Shown here: piece by piece, positions 55,401 to 64,000 of the stretch
Numbering within the stretch: the stretch's first letter is position 1
Layout of the letters: the number at the start of each line of letters is the position of its first letter
Notes under the pieces: generated by a model
Seen by the model: the letters and a program-made list of their open reading frames with translations, nothing else
Told to the model about the DNA's origin: nothing
Database searches by the model: none
Made by a program: the position numbers and the translations under genes
Source of the DNA: Dyadobacter sp. CY345
GTDB lineage: Bacteria > Bacteroidota > Bacteroidia > Cytophagales > Spirosomataceae
Direction of reading: 5' to 3'
Length of the DNA: 64,000 nucleotides
Assembly (NCBI RefSeq): GCF_021502725.1
Contig: NZ_JAKFFS010000001.1
Coordinates: 1,240,001 to 1,304,000, forward strand

Positions 55401-55866
55401 AATTGGAAATTAAGGTTCGGGTTCTGTTCAGACTTTTGCTTATTGAGTAAGGTATAATACAGTTTTCAAAAAGTTAAAGACGGTATTTTAACGAAAATTA
55501 TCTGGGGTAAATAACTTAAAAAAGTAACCGGAATTAAAGTTAAATTCCTATTATTTGTGGATAATATATTATTATATTAGCGGTATTCACTTGAGGTAGT
55601 ACCTGGGGGTAAACTAAATAAAGGGAGAAAATACGTCACGATTTTTGCGTAGGTTTTTTTTTCTAATATGATACTGCATGTTCAATTCTCGGAAGAGATA
55701 TCACTCCAATATCAGTCAAATTAAACTTCAAAGTACCAATATTTTAAAATTATTTAACCTAAGCAATAGAGGTACCTTGTAATCAAGTTGTTATTAGTAT
55801 ATCAAGATTCATTTTTAGAGTTAAATGGCAAATTTAGGTTCTAATGTATAAATTAAGACGAATGAA

Positions 55867-56028
55867 GTGAGTGAATCGGAACAAATCATCCTGCTGAACA
55901 AAGGTGACCATCCTAGTTTTGATTCGGTTTACAGGTCGCATTATACCGGTATGTACCGTTATGCATTTTTGTTTGTAAAAGATGAAGTTTTAGCCGATGT
56001 AAGTGTCCCTAAAAATCAGACAGTTTGA
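55867..56028 (+). pseudogene. ECF sigma factor N-terminal fragment
   Basis: From a GTG, the frame reads SESEQIILLNKGDHPSFDSV and YRSHYTGMYRYAFLFVKDEV, the start of sigma region 2. It breaks off at LADV and stops after SVPKNQTV. All of the minus-10 and minus-35 binding regions are gone. Confidence 0.7.
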
Positions 56029-56476
56029 AAGTTGAGAAAAACACTTAATTTTACCAAGCGTTTGGTATCTTTGTACATAATATTTATCATGTAAATTACT
56101 TTGTTAAGCGCCTTATTAAGCTTCTATTTTAGTAGAATGTTTTTGATTACAAACATAAATAAACATTATCACGAATTCTTTTGGGGGTTATCAGTGATTA
56201 GCAGTCGGCTTTCAAATTAACTCATTGACTATTTTTAAGCTGAATGCCATTAACAAAAATTGCCTTAAGTTTAAATTCATGATAACTTCTTGACTACGAA
56301 ATGTACATCTTGTATATTCAGCGAATATTTCTCACTTCAAAGAGTAACTGCATTTCTTAACGGTGATTATTTCCGATTAAGAATGCAGTTTTCGGCTTGC
56401 ATAGAATTAATGATTATTGACTAGAAATAATAATCCATAACCACTAGATAATGTATTAAATTATCTTATAAAGGTC

Positions 56477-56593
56477 GGATCGAGAGTTCTTGGAAGAGAA
56501 TTACAAAAGAGAATTGAGGACTTTAATAATGGTGTGGATACTGTTGGTTTGTTCAAGCAATTAGGAATGATGCCGGTACCGACCGGCGAGTAA
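56477..56593 (+). pseudogene. C-terminal relic of a SnoaL-like protein
   Basis: The frame ends NNGVDTVGLFKQLGMMPVPT before a stop, matching the tail of the intact SnoaL-like protein at 36156-36584 (IIMDTVGLLQQLGVMPGP). The upstream part of the fold is absent. Confidence 0.65.
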
Positions 56594-56933
56594 TTGATTG
56601 TAAATGAACTTATAAGGAATATTTACTGGATTTCATTTTAACCACCGAATCAAAAGTCTGTGACACTGGATAGATTTTATTTATAATTATCAAACTTCGG
56701 TGCCCTTATCAGACATTTAGGGAGGCTTCTCAAAACACACCCAATTTATAATCTATGTCGACTACGCAAAACAAATTATTGCCAAATATTAAAATACCGC
56801 TCAGTCTGATAAATGTTGAATATAACAGAACAGGTTCTCTTGATTAAGTTTCATTCGAATATAGAATAATATTGGAAGTTAAAGAAAGAATACTTAGCAT
56901 TGTTATAGCAATTGGTTGTAAGGGGTGACAGGT

Positions 56934-57311
56934 ATGGATAAGGAGCTAGCGGGACGAATTTTAATAGTAGATGATAACAAAAGCTTTGCAGAGATAACGG
57001 CAAAGCTCTTTAGAATGATCGGCTACGAGGTAGTTGTGCGTTACACTGGAGCAGAAGGTTATGCAGCTGCCCGCGATTTACAGCCTGATGTCATACTTTT
57101 AGATCTGGGCATTCCATATATTGATGGTTATGAAGTTTGTCGAAAAATTCGCCGGCACTTCTGGGGAAAGAAGATCCATATTATTGCCCTGACAGGTTAT
57201 AGCGCTGACAGTACAAAGAAATATACAGTAAGAGCTGGATTTGATAAGCATGTGACAAAAACAACTTCATTCACCGATCTCGAGCTGGCAACCAGACAAG
57301 GTATACCGTAA
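56934..57311 (+). CDS. single-domain response regulator (receiver only)
   Basis: The ATG at 56934 is preferred to a GTG at 56925. The 125-residue protein is one receiver domain: acidic pair in RILIVDDNKSF, phosphoacceptor Asp in VILLDLGIPYIDGYEVCRKI, signalling Thr in IIALTGYS, and Lys in FDKHVTK. It has no output domain, so it relays phosphate or acts by protein binding. The large hybrid kinase starts 457 bases downstream on the same strand and is a likely partner. Confidence 0.88.
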   Translation: MDKELAGRILIVDDNKSFAEITAKLFRMIGYEVVVRYTGAEGYAAARDLQPDVILLDLGIPYIDGYEVCRKIRRHFWGKKIHIIALTGYSADSTKKYTVRAGFDKHVTKTTSFTDLELATRQGIP

Positions 57312-57768
57312 TAACTATATTTACATAGGCTTTTGCAATCATATAAGATGTTCTTTCTAAACAGTTTAAGAATTGTTTAGTTAGGAAATTTTATAGACCT
57401 CTATTCTAATCCTGCCACGCGTTGTCACTTTTTACATAATGCAATACAGAACCAAAGATGGGGACCTTGCATTTCATTCATATATTCGAAATCTACAAAA
57501 TTATCTTGCTCCATTTTATCCCTGAGGCTAAAGATGCCCCCCTCCTTGCATTCAGGGTTAACAAGGCCTCAGGAATTCCCAACGCTTTTTGAGGCTGAAA
57601 TCCAACGATATAGCGATGGCACTGTTTTATTATTAGTTAGTCATTCTTCCAATTCCTGCTGGAATTTAAATCTAACCATCAATAGCATCTGATCAAGGCC
57701 TGTACTGCGTGTTAAATTATCAGTCACTCCTTTGATGATTTTGCTACAAAAACATTTAAATCAACGGT
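57312..57768. other. intergenic region before the hybrid kinase
   Basis: About 460 bases with no supported gene. GCCTCA and TGAGGC near 57565-57595 could form a weak hairpin. The promoter of the kinase gene should lie here. Confidence 0.5.
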
Positions 57769-60700
57769 ATGACATCTTTTTCATCGCCTGATGGCCTGGG
57801 CCAACAACAGGCTGACAATCTTAAAACTGCCGGGAATCTTCTCAAGGCAACTCTGGACTCTTCCATGGACATGATTCAGGTGTTTGAAACAGTGTGGAAC
57901 GATCAGGGTGAGATTATTGATTTTAAATGGATACTAAATAATTATGCTGCCGAGAAAGTTTACGGGAATGTGATCGGCCTGAGCCTGCTGCAACAACAAC
58001 CCGGTGTAGTTCAGGAAGGTATTTTTGAAGCCTTCAGACAAGTTGTCGAAACAGGTGAGCCCCAGCAATATGAAAAGCATTATCTGCATGAACAGTTCAA
58101 TGGTTGGTTCCGTCAGTCGGTAGTGAAGCTCAATGGAGGCGTGGCAATCACAACATCAGATATTACAAGCCTGAAAAATACGGAGCAGCAGCTACGGGAA
58201 AGTAGGACCATACTGCAAAGCGTTATTGATGCGTCAAAAACAGGCGTGGCAGTATATAAAGCAGTCCGGAATGATGTAGGTGAGATTACTGACTTTGTGC
58301 ATGAATACATCAACCGGGCCAGCATCGACATGCTTGGTGAAGACTTTACAGGAAAAAGGTTCTCTGATCTTGGCGAAAATGCATTAGTCCAAATGCCGCA
58401 GTTCAGACAGGTGATTGAAGCCGGAAAGAGCAGTGCATATGTGCGGCAAACAGATTTTCAGGGTAGTAAAGTCTGGTTCTCCATCACCGACAATCCGTTA
58501 GACGGTGACCGGCTGGTACATACATGGGAGGACATTACGAAGGAAAAAAAAGCGGAAGCGGAAATGCTGCTTTTAAAAGACAAAATAGCGAAGATAGCAA
58601 CCGATAAATTCGAATCTATTTTCAATGCTATCGATGACGGATTCTGCATCTATAAACTGATATACAATGACCAGGAAAAGCTGGTTGATCTGGAATGGGT
58701 TGAAGTTAATCCCGCTTATGAAGAGCAAACGGGATTAAGAGATGTTATCGGTAAACGTCACAGTGATTTTTCATTTAACACAGAAGATTATTGGTATGAA
58801 ACCTACGAGAAAGTGTCCGAAACAGGCGAACCAACCCGCTTCGAACAATGGCACCAGCCAACTGGACGTTGGTACCTGACTAATACGACAAGAATTGGAG
58901 GGACGGGTAGCAGGCAGGTTGCCGTCGTGTTTAGCGATATTACGGAAAGCAAGCAACTGGCACAGCAGCAAATTTTTCTTTTAAAACTGACTGATGCTTT
59001 AAGATCTATTAAAGATCCTGTCCGAATACAGCAGGGAGCTGTAAAGCTGATAGCGAAAGAGCTCGATGTGATACAAGCGTTTTATTTTGAGATGCTGACT
59101 GACGGGGACACATTTGAGCTCACAGCGCGTTATGAGGTAAATGGATCGCCGGTGCCTGATCGCGTGCGCATTTCAGATCTTCCGGCTAATCAGGCTGCGG
59201 ACTATCGAAACAGACGAACCTTCATACTTTGCGACAGTGAATTGGAAGAACACCGGGAAAGCTACCGGGCGCTCGGTATTCGTGCCGTTTTAGGTGTACC
59301 GCTTGTTAAAAACGGACAACTTATGGCACTTGTGGCTGTTTATTCAGAATTGCCGCGCAATTGGACAAAATTTGAAATCGAGCTTGTGGAAGAGTCTGCC
59401 CGGCGGACCTGGGCAGCGGTGGAAGGTGGGAAGGCCGAAGAAGCCGTAAAGGATTCGAAAGAGCGCTTTCAATCGATTGCCAATCTAGTTCCGGACTTGC
59501 TTTGGGACAGCGAACCGGATGGATCAACCAACTGGTACAATATGCGCTGGCTTGAATATACCGGGCAAACGCTGGAAGAGGCTATTGGCTGGGGTTGGGT
59601 CGATGCGATTCATCCTGAAGACCGGGAAGGTTCGGCCCAACGCTACGGAAAGGCAGTTGAAACCGGCCAGCCTTTGCAGCAGGAGCACCGAATACAGCGT
59701 CACGACGGCGTATACCGCTGGTTTGTTGTCAGCTCATCGCCGGTTAAGGACGAAAGTGGAAAGGTTGTTAAAATGTATGGTGCTGCTACCGATATCCACG
59801 ATCGTAGACAGGCCGAAGATTCCCTGCGCGAATCGGAAGAAAAATTCCGCACGCTGTTCGAGACTATCGATGAAGGCTTCTGCATTCAGGAGCTTTTACT
59901 TGACAAAGACGGTAGGGTTGTCGACATGATTTATCGCGAAGCGAACGAAGCTTTTGAGCAACATACAGGTCTTACCGAAGCAAGCGGCAAGCAGGCAAGC
60001 GAAGTTTTTCCCAATATTGAACATTCTTGGTTTGATGCTTTGACGCGGGTATACCAGACTGGTATTTCCGAACGGATAGAAGGATATAATGAAGACACCG
60101 GACGCTGGCTTACCGCACAGTATTCCCGCTTTGGCGGTGCAGGCAGCCCTTTCGTTGTGGCGGTGTTCAACGATTTTACTGAGCGCAAGCAGCGGGAGAT
60201 AAACCGGGAATTTCAAATCAATATGGCCGAAGACCTGAGCCACATTACAGATGAAGACGAAATTGTAAAAATTGTGGGAGCCAAGCTGGCTGCTCATCTG
60301 GCGTTGACAAGCTACCATTATGTAGACATCGATGAGGACCACAGCGAGGTTACCTTCTCTCATGCATGGAGCGCGCTAGATGTGCTTGATGTTCGAGGAA
60401 CTTATCCGCTCTATGCAATAATTGCGCCGGATGCAATGGATGGCTGGCGAGCGGCGGCGGTAGCTGTCATTAACGATATTGAACATGACTTATCAGGCCA
60501 CACAACGCAATCAACCGTGCTCAAGGAAGGCGCATGGGCACAGAAAGTCGCAGCTTATATAGCTGTGCCGTTTAGTCAGGGTGGTCAATGGAAGGCATAT
60601 TTCTCGGTATCAGATAGCCGGGCTAGAAAGTGGACTGCCCTTGAAATCGAGCTGGTTCAGGCCGTTGCAGGCCAGCTATTGCTGAGTGTTGAACGTGCGC

Positions 60701-63495
60701 GGGCGGAAGCGTCGCTTCGCGATTCAGAAGAAAAACTTCGTACGGTGTTCGATTCAATGGATCAGGGCTTTTGTATTATTGAAATCGTGCACGACCATTC
60801 GATAAATGATGGGCAGGCTATATCCGCCCCTGGGGTAGATTATCGTCTTCTCGAAGCGAATGGCGTATTCGAGCGGCAGACAGGAGTTGATAATGCAAGG
60901 GGTAAACTCGCCAGTGAATATGTCCCGGCAGAGGAACCCTTCTGGCTCGAAAATTTTGACCAAGTTGCGAGGACCGGCGAGCCTGTCCGCCTTGAACATT
61001 ACCATCAGGTCACCAGCCACTGGTACTCTGCGTTGGTTGTCCGCATAGGCGATCAGGGCAGCAACCGCGTCGCCATTGTTTTTGATGACATTACCGGGCG
61101 TAAACATCAGGAGCAACGTCAAGCCTATATGCTGGAACTGAGCGATGCATTTCGCACGCTTTCGAATCCGCTTGCCATTGAAGACAAAAGCCTTCGCCTG
61201 TTGCGAAACCAGTTGAACGTGCCCAGAGCTGTTTATGCAGAAGCACTTGACCAGGAAGGAAAAATGCAGATCACAGCCGAAAGCCTTGAAGAAGGTTTGC
61301 TGCCGACAAAGGGAGCCATAATGCATTTCTCTGATTTTACACCCGAAGCATTCGCGGAAGCATTGCAGGGACGCCCGCTTTGGCAGGAAGATGTGCAGGA
61401 AGACGATTATTCGGCTGAACATTGTGCGGGCTACGCCGAGCTCAACACCCGCTCCTGGCTGATGGTGCCGTTTGTTCAGGAAGGAAGACTTGTAGCCGGA
61501 ATTACTATACATCACTCAGAGCCGCGGATGTGGAAACCTGATGAAATTCAGCTCGTCCAAGAAGTGATTGAGCGGACCTGGCTCGCAGTGGACCGGGCGA
61601 ATACAGAGCAGCAGGTGCATAATTCGGAAAAAAGGCTACGCATCGCAACAAAAGCCGCGGATATGGCAACCTGGGAATGGGATCTGGTACAAAATCAGGT
61701 CATTTGGAATGAACGTCACTTCGAAATTTTTGGCCTGGAGCCAAGAAATGAGCCTGTGCAGCCACAAGTATTTTTCGAACATATTCATCCGGCTGACAGA
61801 GAAAGGGTCGATGGCTTGCTGCGTGAATCGCTGGCCAGTGATGTGGAATTCGATACCGAATTTCGTGCGGTACTGGAAGACGGCTCCGAACGCTGGATGA
61901 GCGGTTTTGGTCGTGTAATGGAAAGATCAGGAACAGAACCTGTTTCCATGAGTGGTGTGATGTTTGACATTACGGCGCGGCGGCAGGCCCAACAGGATCT
62001 GCATCGAAGTGAAGAGCGCCAGAGTGCCATACTTGAAAGTGCAAAAGATTACGCCATATTAACACTGGACATGGACTTGCGGGTGCGGGACTGGAATGCA
62101 GGGGCTCAGAATATGATGGGTTATCTGGAAGAGGAAATTGTAGGGCAGCCCGGAGAAATTTTTTTTGTTCCGGAAGATAGGGCAAAAGGTGCTCCACAGC
62201 TTGAAAAGGAGAGGGCGGTTAACGAAGGGCGGGCGACCAATGAGCGTTGGCATCTTCGAAAAGACGGTTCGCGTTTCTATGGATCAGGCGTTACCACGCC
62301 GCTTCTTGACGATGCAGACAATATCATCGGGCTTCTAAAAGTGATGCGTGATCTTACTCTCGAGAAACGTAGTGAAGATGCCTTGAAGGAAGGCAGCAAA
62401 CGAAAGGATGAGTTTCTGGCCATGCTAGCTCACGAGCTACGGAACCCCGTATCCACCGTCCGGAATGGGATATCACTTTTGAAATTTATGCAGCAGGCAG
62501 ATCCGCAAGTTTTTGAAATTGTTAACATGATGGACAATCAGGCTACGCACCTGGTCCGCATGATAGATGACCTGTTAGATGTTAGCCGGGTTACCCAAGG
62601 CAAAATCGAGCTAAAGTCAGAGCGAATGGAAATTGGTACGCTGATCCAAAACACGGTGAAAGCAATCCAGCCGCAATATGAAAGCCGTGGCAAAACGCTT
62701 CGTTTGGATGAAGTCCCCACTGATTTATTTATTCAGGGAGATCCGACCAGGCTGTCTCAGGTCATGACCAATCTTTTAACCAATAGCCTTCGCTATACCG
62801 GTGATGACGGAAAGGTGTGGGTCAGCCTTGCAGCTGAAAACAATGAGGCTGTAATACGTGTAAAAGACAATGGGATAGGACTTTCGACTGAGCAGCAGAC
62901 ATCGGTATTTGAGCTGTTTGTACAAGCCGATAACTCTCTTGCACGCACGCAAGGCGGATTAGGGATTGGCCTGACGCTGGTCAGGCAATTGGTTGAAATG
63001 CATAATGGACGGGTACAGGCCATAAGTCCGGGGATTGGCCAGGGTAGTCAGTTCACTGTATATCTGCCTCTAATGAATGCACCTCAGCAAACGATAAGGG
63101 AGAGGTCTGATGATTCCACCAATCATTCCACCTTACAAATTCTTATAATTGATGACATTGAAGATTTGGCTAAAATGACATCAATGCTTTTAAAACTGAA
63201 AGGCTATAAAGTTGATATCCGTTTCAATGGCAAGGCCGGAGCGGAAGCTGTTGAAACTTTGGAACCTGCGGTGGTGCTTTGCGACATCGGTATGCCCGAT
63301 CTGGACGGATATAAGACAGCCAGACTGATCCGGCAGGGTAATTGGGGACGCAATGTTACCCTTATCGCATTATCAGGATATGGGCAGCAGGAAGATAAAC
63401 AACGGAGCAAGGAAGCTGGTTTTGACGGGCATTTGATAAAGCCTGTCAACATGGAAGAGCTGCAAAAATTAATAAATAACTTAATGACTAAATAA
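57769..63495 (+). CDS. multi-sensor hybrid histidine kinase (8 PAS, 3 GAF, HisKA, HATPase, receiver)
   Basis: The 1908-residue protein has no transmembrane segment and should be cytosolic. Sensor domains run in order: PAS about 22-145, 146-268 and 281-404; GAF about 401-557; PAS 563-689 and 690-812; GAF 807-980; PAS 985-1115; GAF 1118-1285; PAS 1285-1415 and 1415-1545. The HisKA box is MLAHELRNPVSTVRNG with His1555. The HATPase has MTNLLTNSLRYTG (N box), KDNGIGLS (G1) and GGLGIGLTLVRQL (G2). The C-terminal receiver has IDDIED and phosphoacceptor Asp1839 in VVLCDIGMPDLDGYK. The repeated PAS type (DGFCI-, DEGFCIQE-, DQGFCIIE-) shows internal duplication. Confidence 0.93.
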   Translation: MTSFSSPDGLGQQQADNLKTAGNLLKATLDSSMDMIQVFETVWNDQGEIIDFKWILNNYAAEKVYGNVIGLSLLQQQPGVVQEGIFEAFRQVVETGEPQQYEKHYLHEQFNGWFRQSVVKLNGGVAITTSDITSLKNTEQQLRESRTILQSVIDASKTGVAVYKAVRNDVGEITDFVHEYINRASIDMLGEDFTGKRFSDLGENALVQMPQFRQVIEAGKSSAYVRQTDFQGSKVWFSITDNPLDGDRLVHTWEDITKEKKAEAEMLLLKDKIAKIATDKFESIFNAIDDGFCIYKLIYNDQEKLVDLEWVEVNPAYEEQTGLRDVIGKRHSDFSFNTEDYWYETYEKVSETGEPTRFEQWHQPTGRWYLTNTTRIGGTGSRQVAVVFSDITESKQLAQQQIFLLKLTDALRSIKDPVRIQQGAVKLIAKELDVIQAFYFEMLTDGDTFELTARYEVNGSPVPDRVRISDLPANQAADYRNRRTFILCDSELEEHRESYRALGIRAVLGVPLVKNGQLMALVAVYSELPRNWTKFEIELVEESARRTWAAVEGGKAEEAVKDSKERFQSIANLVPDLLWDSEPDGSTNWYNMRWLEYTGQTLEEAIGWGWVDAIHPEDREGSAQRYGKAVETGQPLQQEHRIQRHDGVYRWFVVSSSPVKDESGKVVKMYGAATDIHDRRQAEDSLRESEEKFRTLFETIDEGFCIQELLLDKDGRVVDMIYREANEAFEQHTGLTEASGKQASEVFPNIEHSWFDALTRVYQTGISERIEGYNEDTGRWLTAQYSRFGGAGSPFVVAVFNDFTERKQREINREFQINMAEDLSHITDEDEIVKIVGAKLAAHLALTSYHYVDIDEDHSEVTFSHAWSALDVLDVRGTYPLYAIIAPDAMDGWRAAAVAVINDIEHDLSGHTTQSTVLKEGAWAQKVAAYIAVPFSQGGQWKAYFSVSDSRARKWTALEIELVQAVAGQLLLSVERARAEASLRDSEEKLRTVFDSMDQGFCIIEIVHDHSINDGQAISAPGVDYRLLEANGVFERQTGVDNARGKLASEYVPAEEPFWLENFDQVARTGEPVRLEHYHQVTSHWYSALVVRIGDQGSNRVAIVFDDITGRKHQEQRQAYMLELSDAFRTLSNPLAIEDKSLRLLRNQLNVPRAVYAEALDQEGKMQITAESLEEGLLPTKGAIMHFSDFTPEAFAEALQGRPLWQEDVQEDDYSAEHCAGYAELNTRSWLMVPFVQEGRLVAGITIHHSEPRMWKPDEIQLVQEVIERTWLAVDRANTEQQVHNSEKRLRIATKAADMATWEWDLVQNQVIWNERHFEIFGLEPRNEPVQPQVFFEHIHPADRERVDGLLRESLASDVEFDTEFRAVLEDGSERWMSGFGRVMERSGTEPVSMSGVMFDITARRQAQQDLHRSEERQSAILESAKDYAILTLDMDLRVRDWNAGAQNMMGYLEEEIVGQPGEIFFVPEDRAKGAPQLEKERAVNEGRATNERWHLRKDGSRFYGSGVTTPLLDDADNIIGLLKVMRDLTLEKRSEDALKEGSKRKDEFLAMLAHELRNPVSTVRNGISLLKFMQQADPQVFEIVNMMDNQATHLVRMIDDLLDVSRVTQGKIELKSERMEIGTLIQNTVKAIQPQYESRGKTLRLDEVPTDLFIQGDPTRLSQVMTNLLTNSLRYTGDDGKVWVSLAAENNEAVIRVKDNGIGLSTEQQTSVFELFVQADNSLARTQGGLGIGLTLVRQLVEMHNGRVQAISPGIGQGSQFTVYLPLMNAPQQTIRERSDDSTNHSTLQILIIDDIEDLAKMTSMLLKLKGYKVDIRFNGKAGAEAVETLEPAVVLCDIGMPDLDGYKTARLIRQGNWGRNVTLIALSGYGQQEDKQRSKEAGFDGHLIKPVNMEELQKLINNLMTK

Positions 63496-63567
63496 ACAGA
63501 TTGATAATGGACTAGTTAAGTCAGCACTCCAAATAATCGCGATTCATAACAATTTATCCCTTAAACG

Positions 63568-64000
63568 ATGATCAGTTCGAATAAACCACAGACGCTACCA
63601 CCTGATATACTTAGGTCGGTAAATACCAAAGCATTCGCCAAAATGGATCAGGGATTCAGTTTGTAGAGCGAATCAACGACCGTGGCGATGGGCCTCTTGA
63701 TTTCTGTTACATCTTGGTTAACAAAGCTTTTGAGACGCAAACGGGATTGTTTAATGTAATCGGTAAAACAATTCTGGAAGTGCTTCCAGAAGTTGAGCCA
63801 GACATCATGGAGATCTATGAACATGTAGCGTTGACGGGGGACCTGCCCAATTCAAGGCTCACATCGGTACACTATATTTGTGGATGGAGGCTGATGTTTT
63901 TCGTATTAGCCAGAAACCGTTGCACATAGGTGTACTGTTAGCCAATGTTACTGACCTCAAAGAACGCGAACAAAAACCGGAGTTCTTTTTGAAGCTGAGC
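63568..64000 (+). pseudogene. start of a decayed PAS-containing kinase relative (runs past the window)
   Basis: The sequence follows the same plan as the PAS units of the kinase upstream: FAKMDQGFS, then in another frame VERINDRGDGPLDFCYILVN and KAFETQTGLFNVIGKTILEV, and later in a third frame ISQKPLHIGVLLANVTDLKE with FFLKLS. A TAG near 63664 and at least two frame changes break it. It continues beyond base 64000, so the fate of the rest is unknown. Confidence 0.75.

Larger units (their letters stand above)
55401..56924. other. 1.5 kb region holding gene relics
   Basis: Apart from an ECF sigma fragment (55867-56028) and a SnoaL-like tail (56477-56593), I find no gene. The region is A/T-rich. 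Base 55994 onwards (AAGTGTCCCTAAAAATC) marks an abrupt loss of homology to sigma factors and could be an insertion end, but I found no matching other end. Confidence 0.55.

Overview
The window looks like a chromosomal segment of a Bacteroidota bacterium, most likely a Cytophagales member of the Dyadobacter/Spirosoma type. The evidence is a SusC/SusD pair behind a FecR-type anti-sigma factor with a DUF4974 tail, type IX secretion sorting domains, many lipoproteins with Bacteroidota lipoboxes, promoters of the TAnnTTTG type, and few Shine-Dalgarno sequences. The genus is an inference. I saw no rRNA, tRNA or CRISPR array.

Layout. (1) 1-16028, plus strand: a polysaccharide utilisation locus: FecR (cut by the left edge), SusC, SusD, a Tat-exported Gfo/Idh/MocA oxidoreductase, a DUF1080 protein, and glycoside hydrolases of families GH35, GH115, GH43 and GH39. 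The set fits a glucuronic-acid-decorated plant glycan (arabinogalactan or glucuronoxylan). (2) 16033-24496, minus strand: a compact copper/haem-type gene cluster in which a three-gene module (small Cys-rich membrane protein, MbnP-like lipoprotein, MauG/MbnH-like dihaem protein) occurs twice. With it come an outer-membrane barrel protein with an N-terminal CDICGC motif, a SCO protein, a small lipoprotein, a 54-residue membrane protein and a cytochrome c. This is the best candidate for an under-described system. One dihaem protein has lost a haem-ligand His, the SCO gene carries an apparent one-base frameshift, and the cluster ends beside a chimeric gene. (3) 24744-31450: stress or redox accessory genes, including an HxlR regulator with its divergent NmrA-like target. 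The operator between these two recurs, with the same promoter geometry, 3.3 kb away in front of a small unknown gene. (4) 31515-39454: a decayed stretch with broken ECF sigma, DUF417, hybrid-kinase, T9SS-tail and NTF2-like genes among intact small genes and a serine recombinase. (5) 40002-45190: an Old Yellow Enzyme / quinone reductase / SDR / Old Yellow Enzyme operon below an AraC-type gene. (6) 45446-47663: a second serine recombinase and a decayed IS3-family element. (7) 47795-51448: a giant secreted DUF285 (BspA-like) repeat protein with about 31 repeats in a higher-order arrangement. (8) 52625-55400: a cobalamin riboswitch in front of a TonB receptor gene that is interrupted by a stop and then fused tail-to-tail to a second truncated receptor gene. 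(9) 55401-64000: relics, a single-domain response regulator, and a 1908-residue hybrid histidine kinase (8 PAS, 3 GAF), followed by the start of a decayed relative.

Several breaks (SCO, NTF2-like, DUF417) lie in short A/T runs. Assembly indels are therefore a live alternative to real gene decay and should be excluded first.
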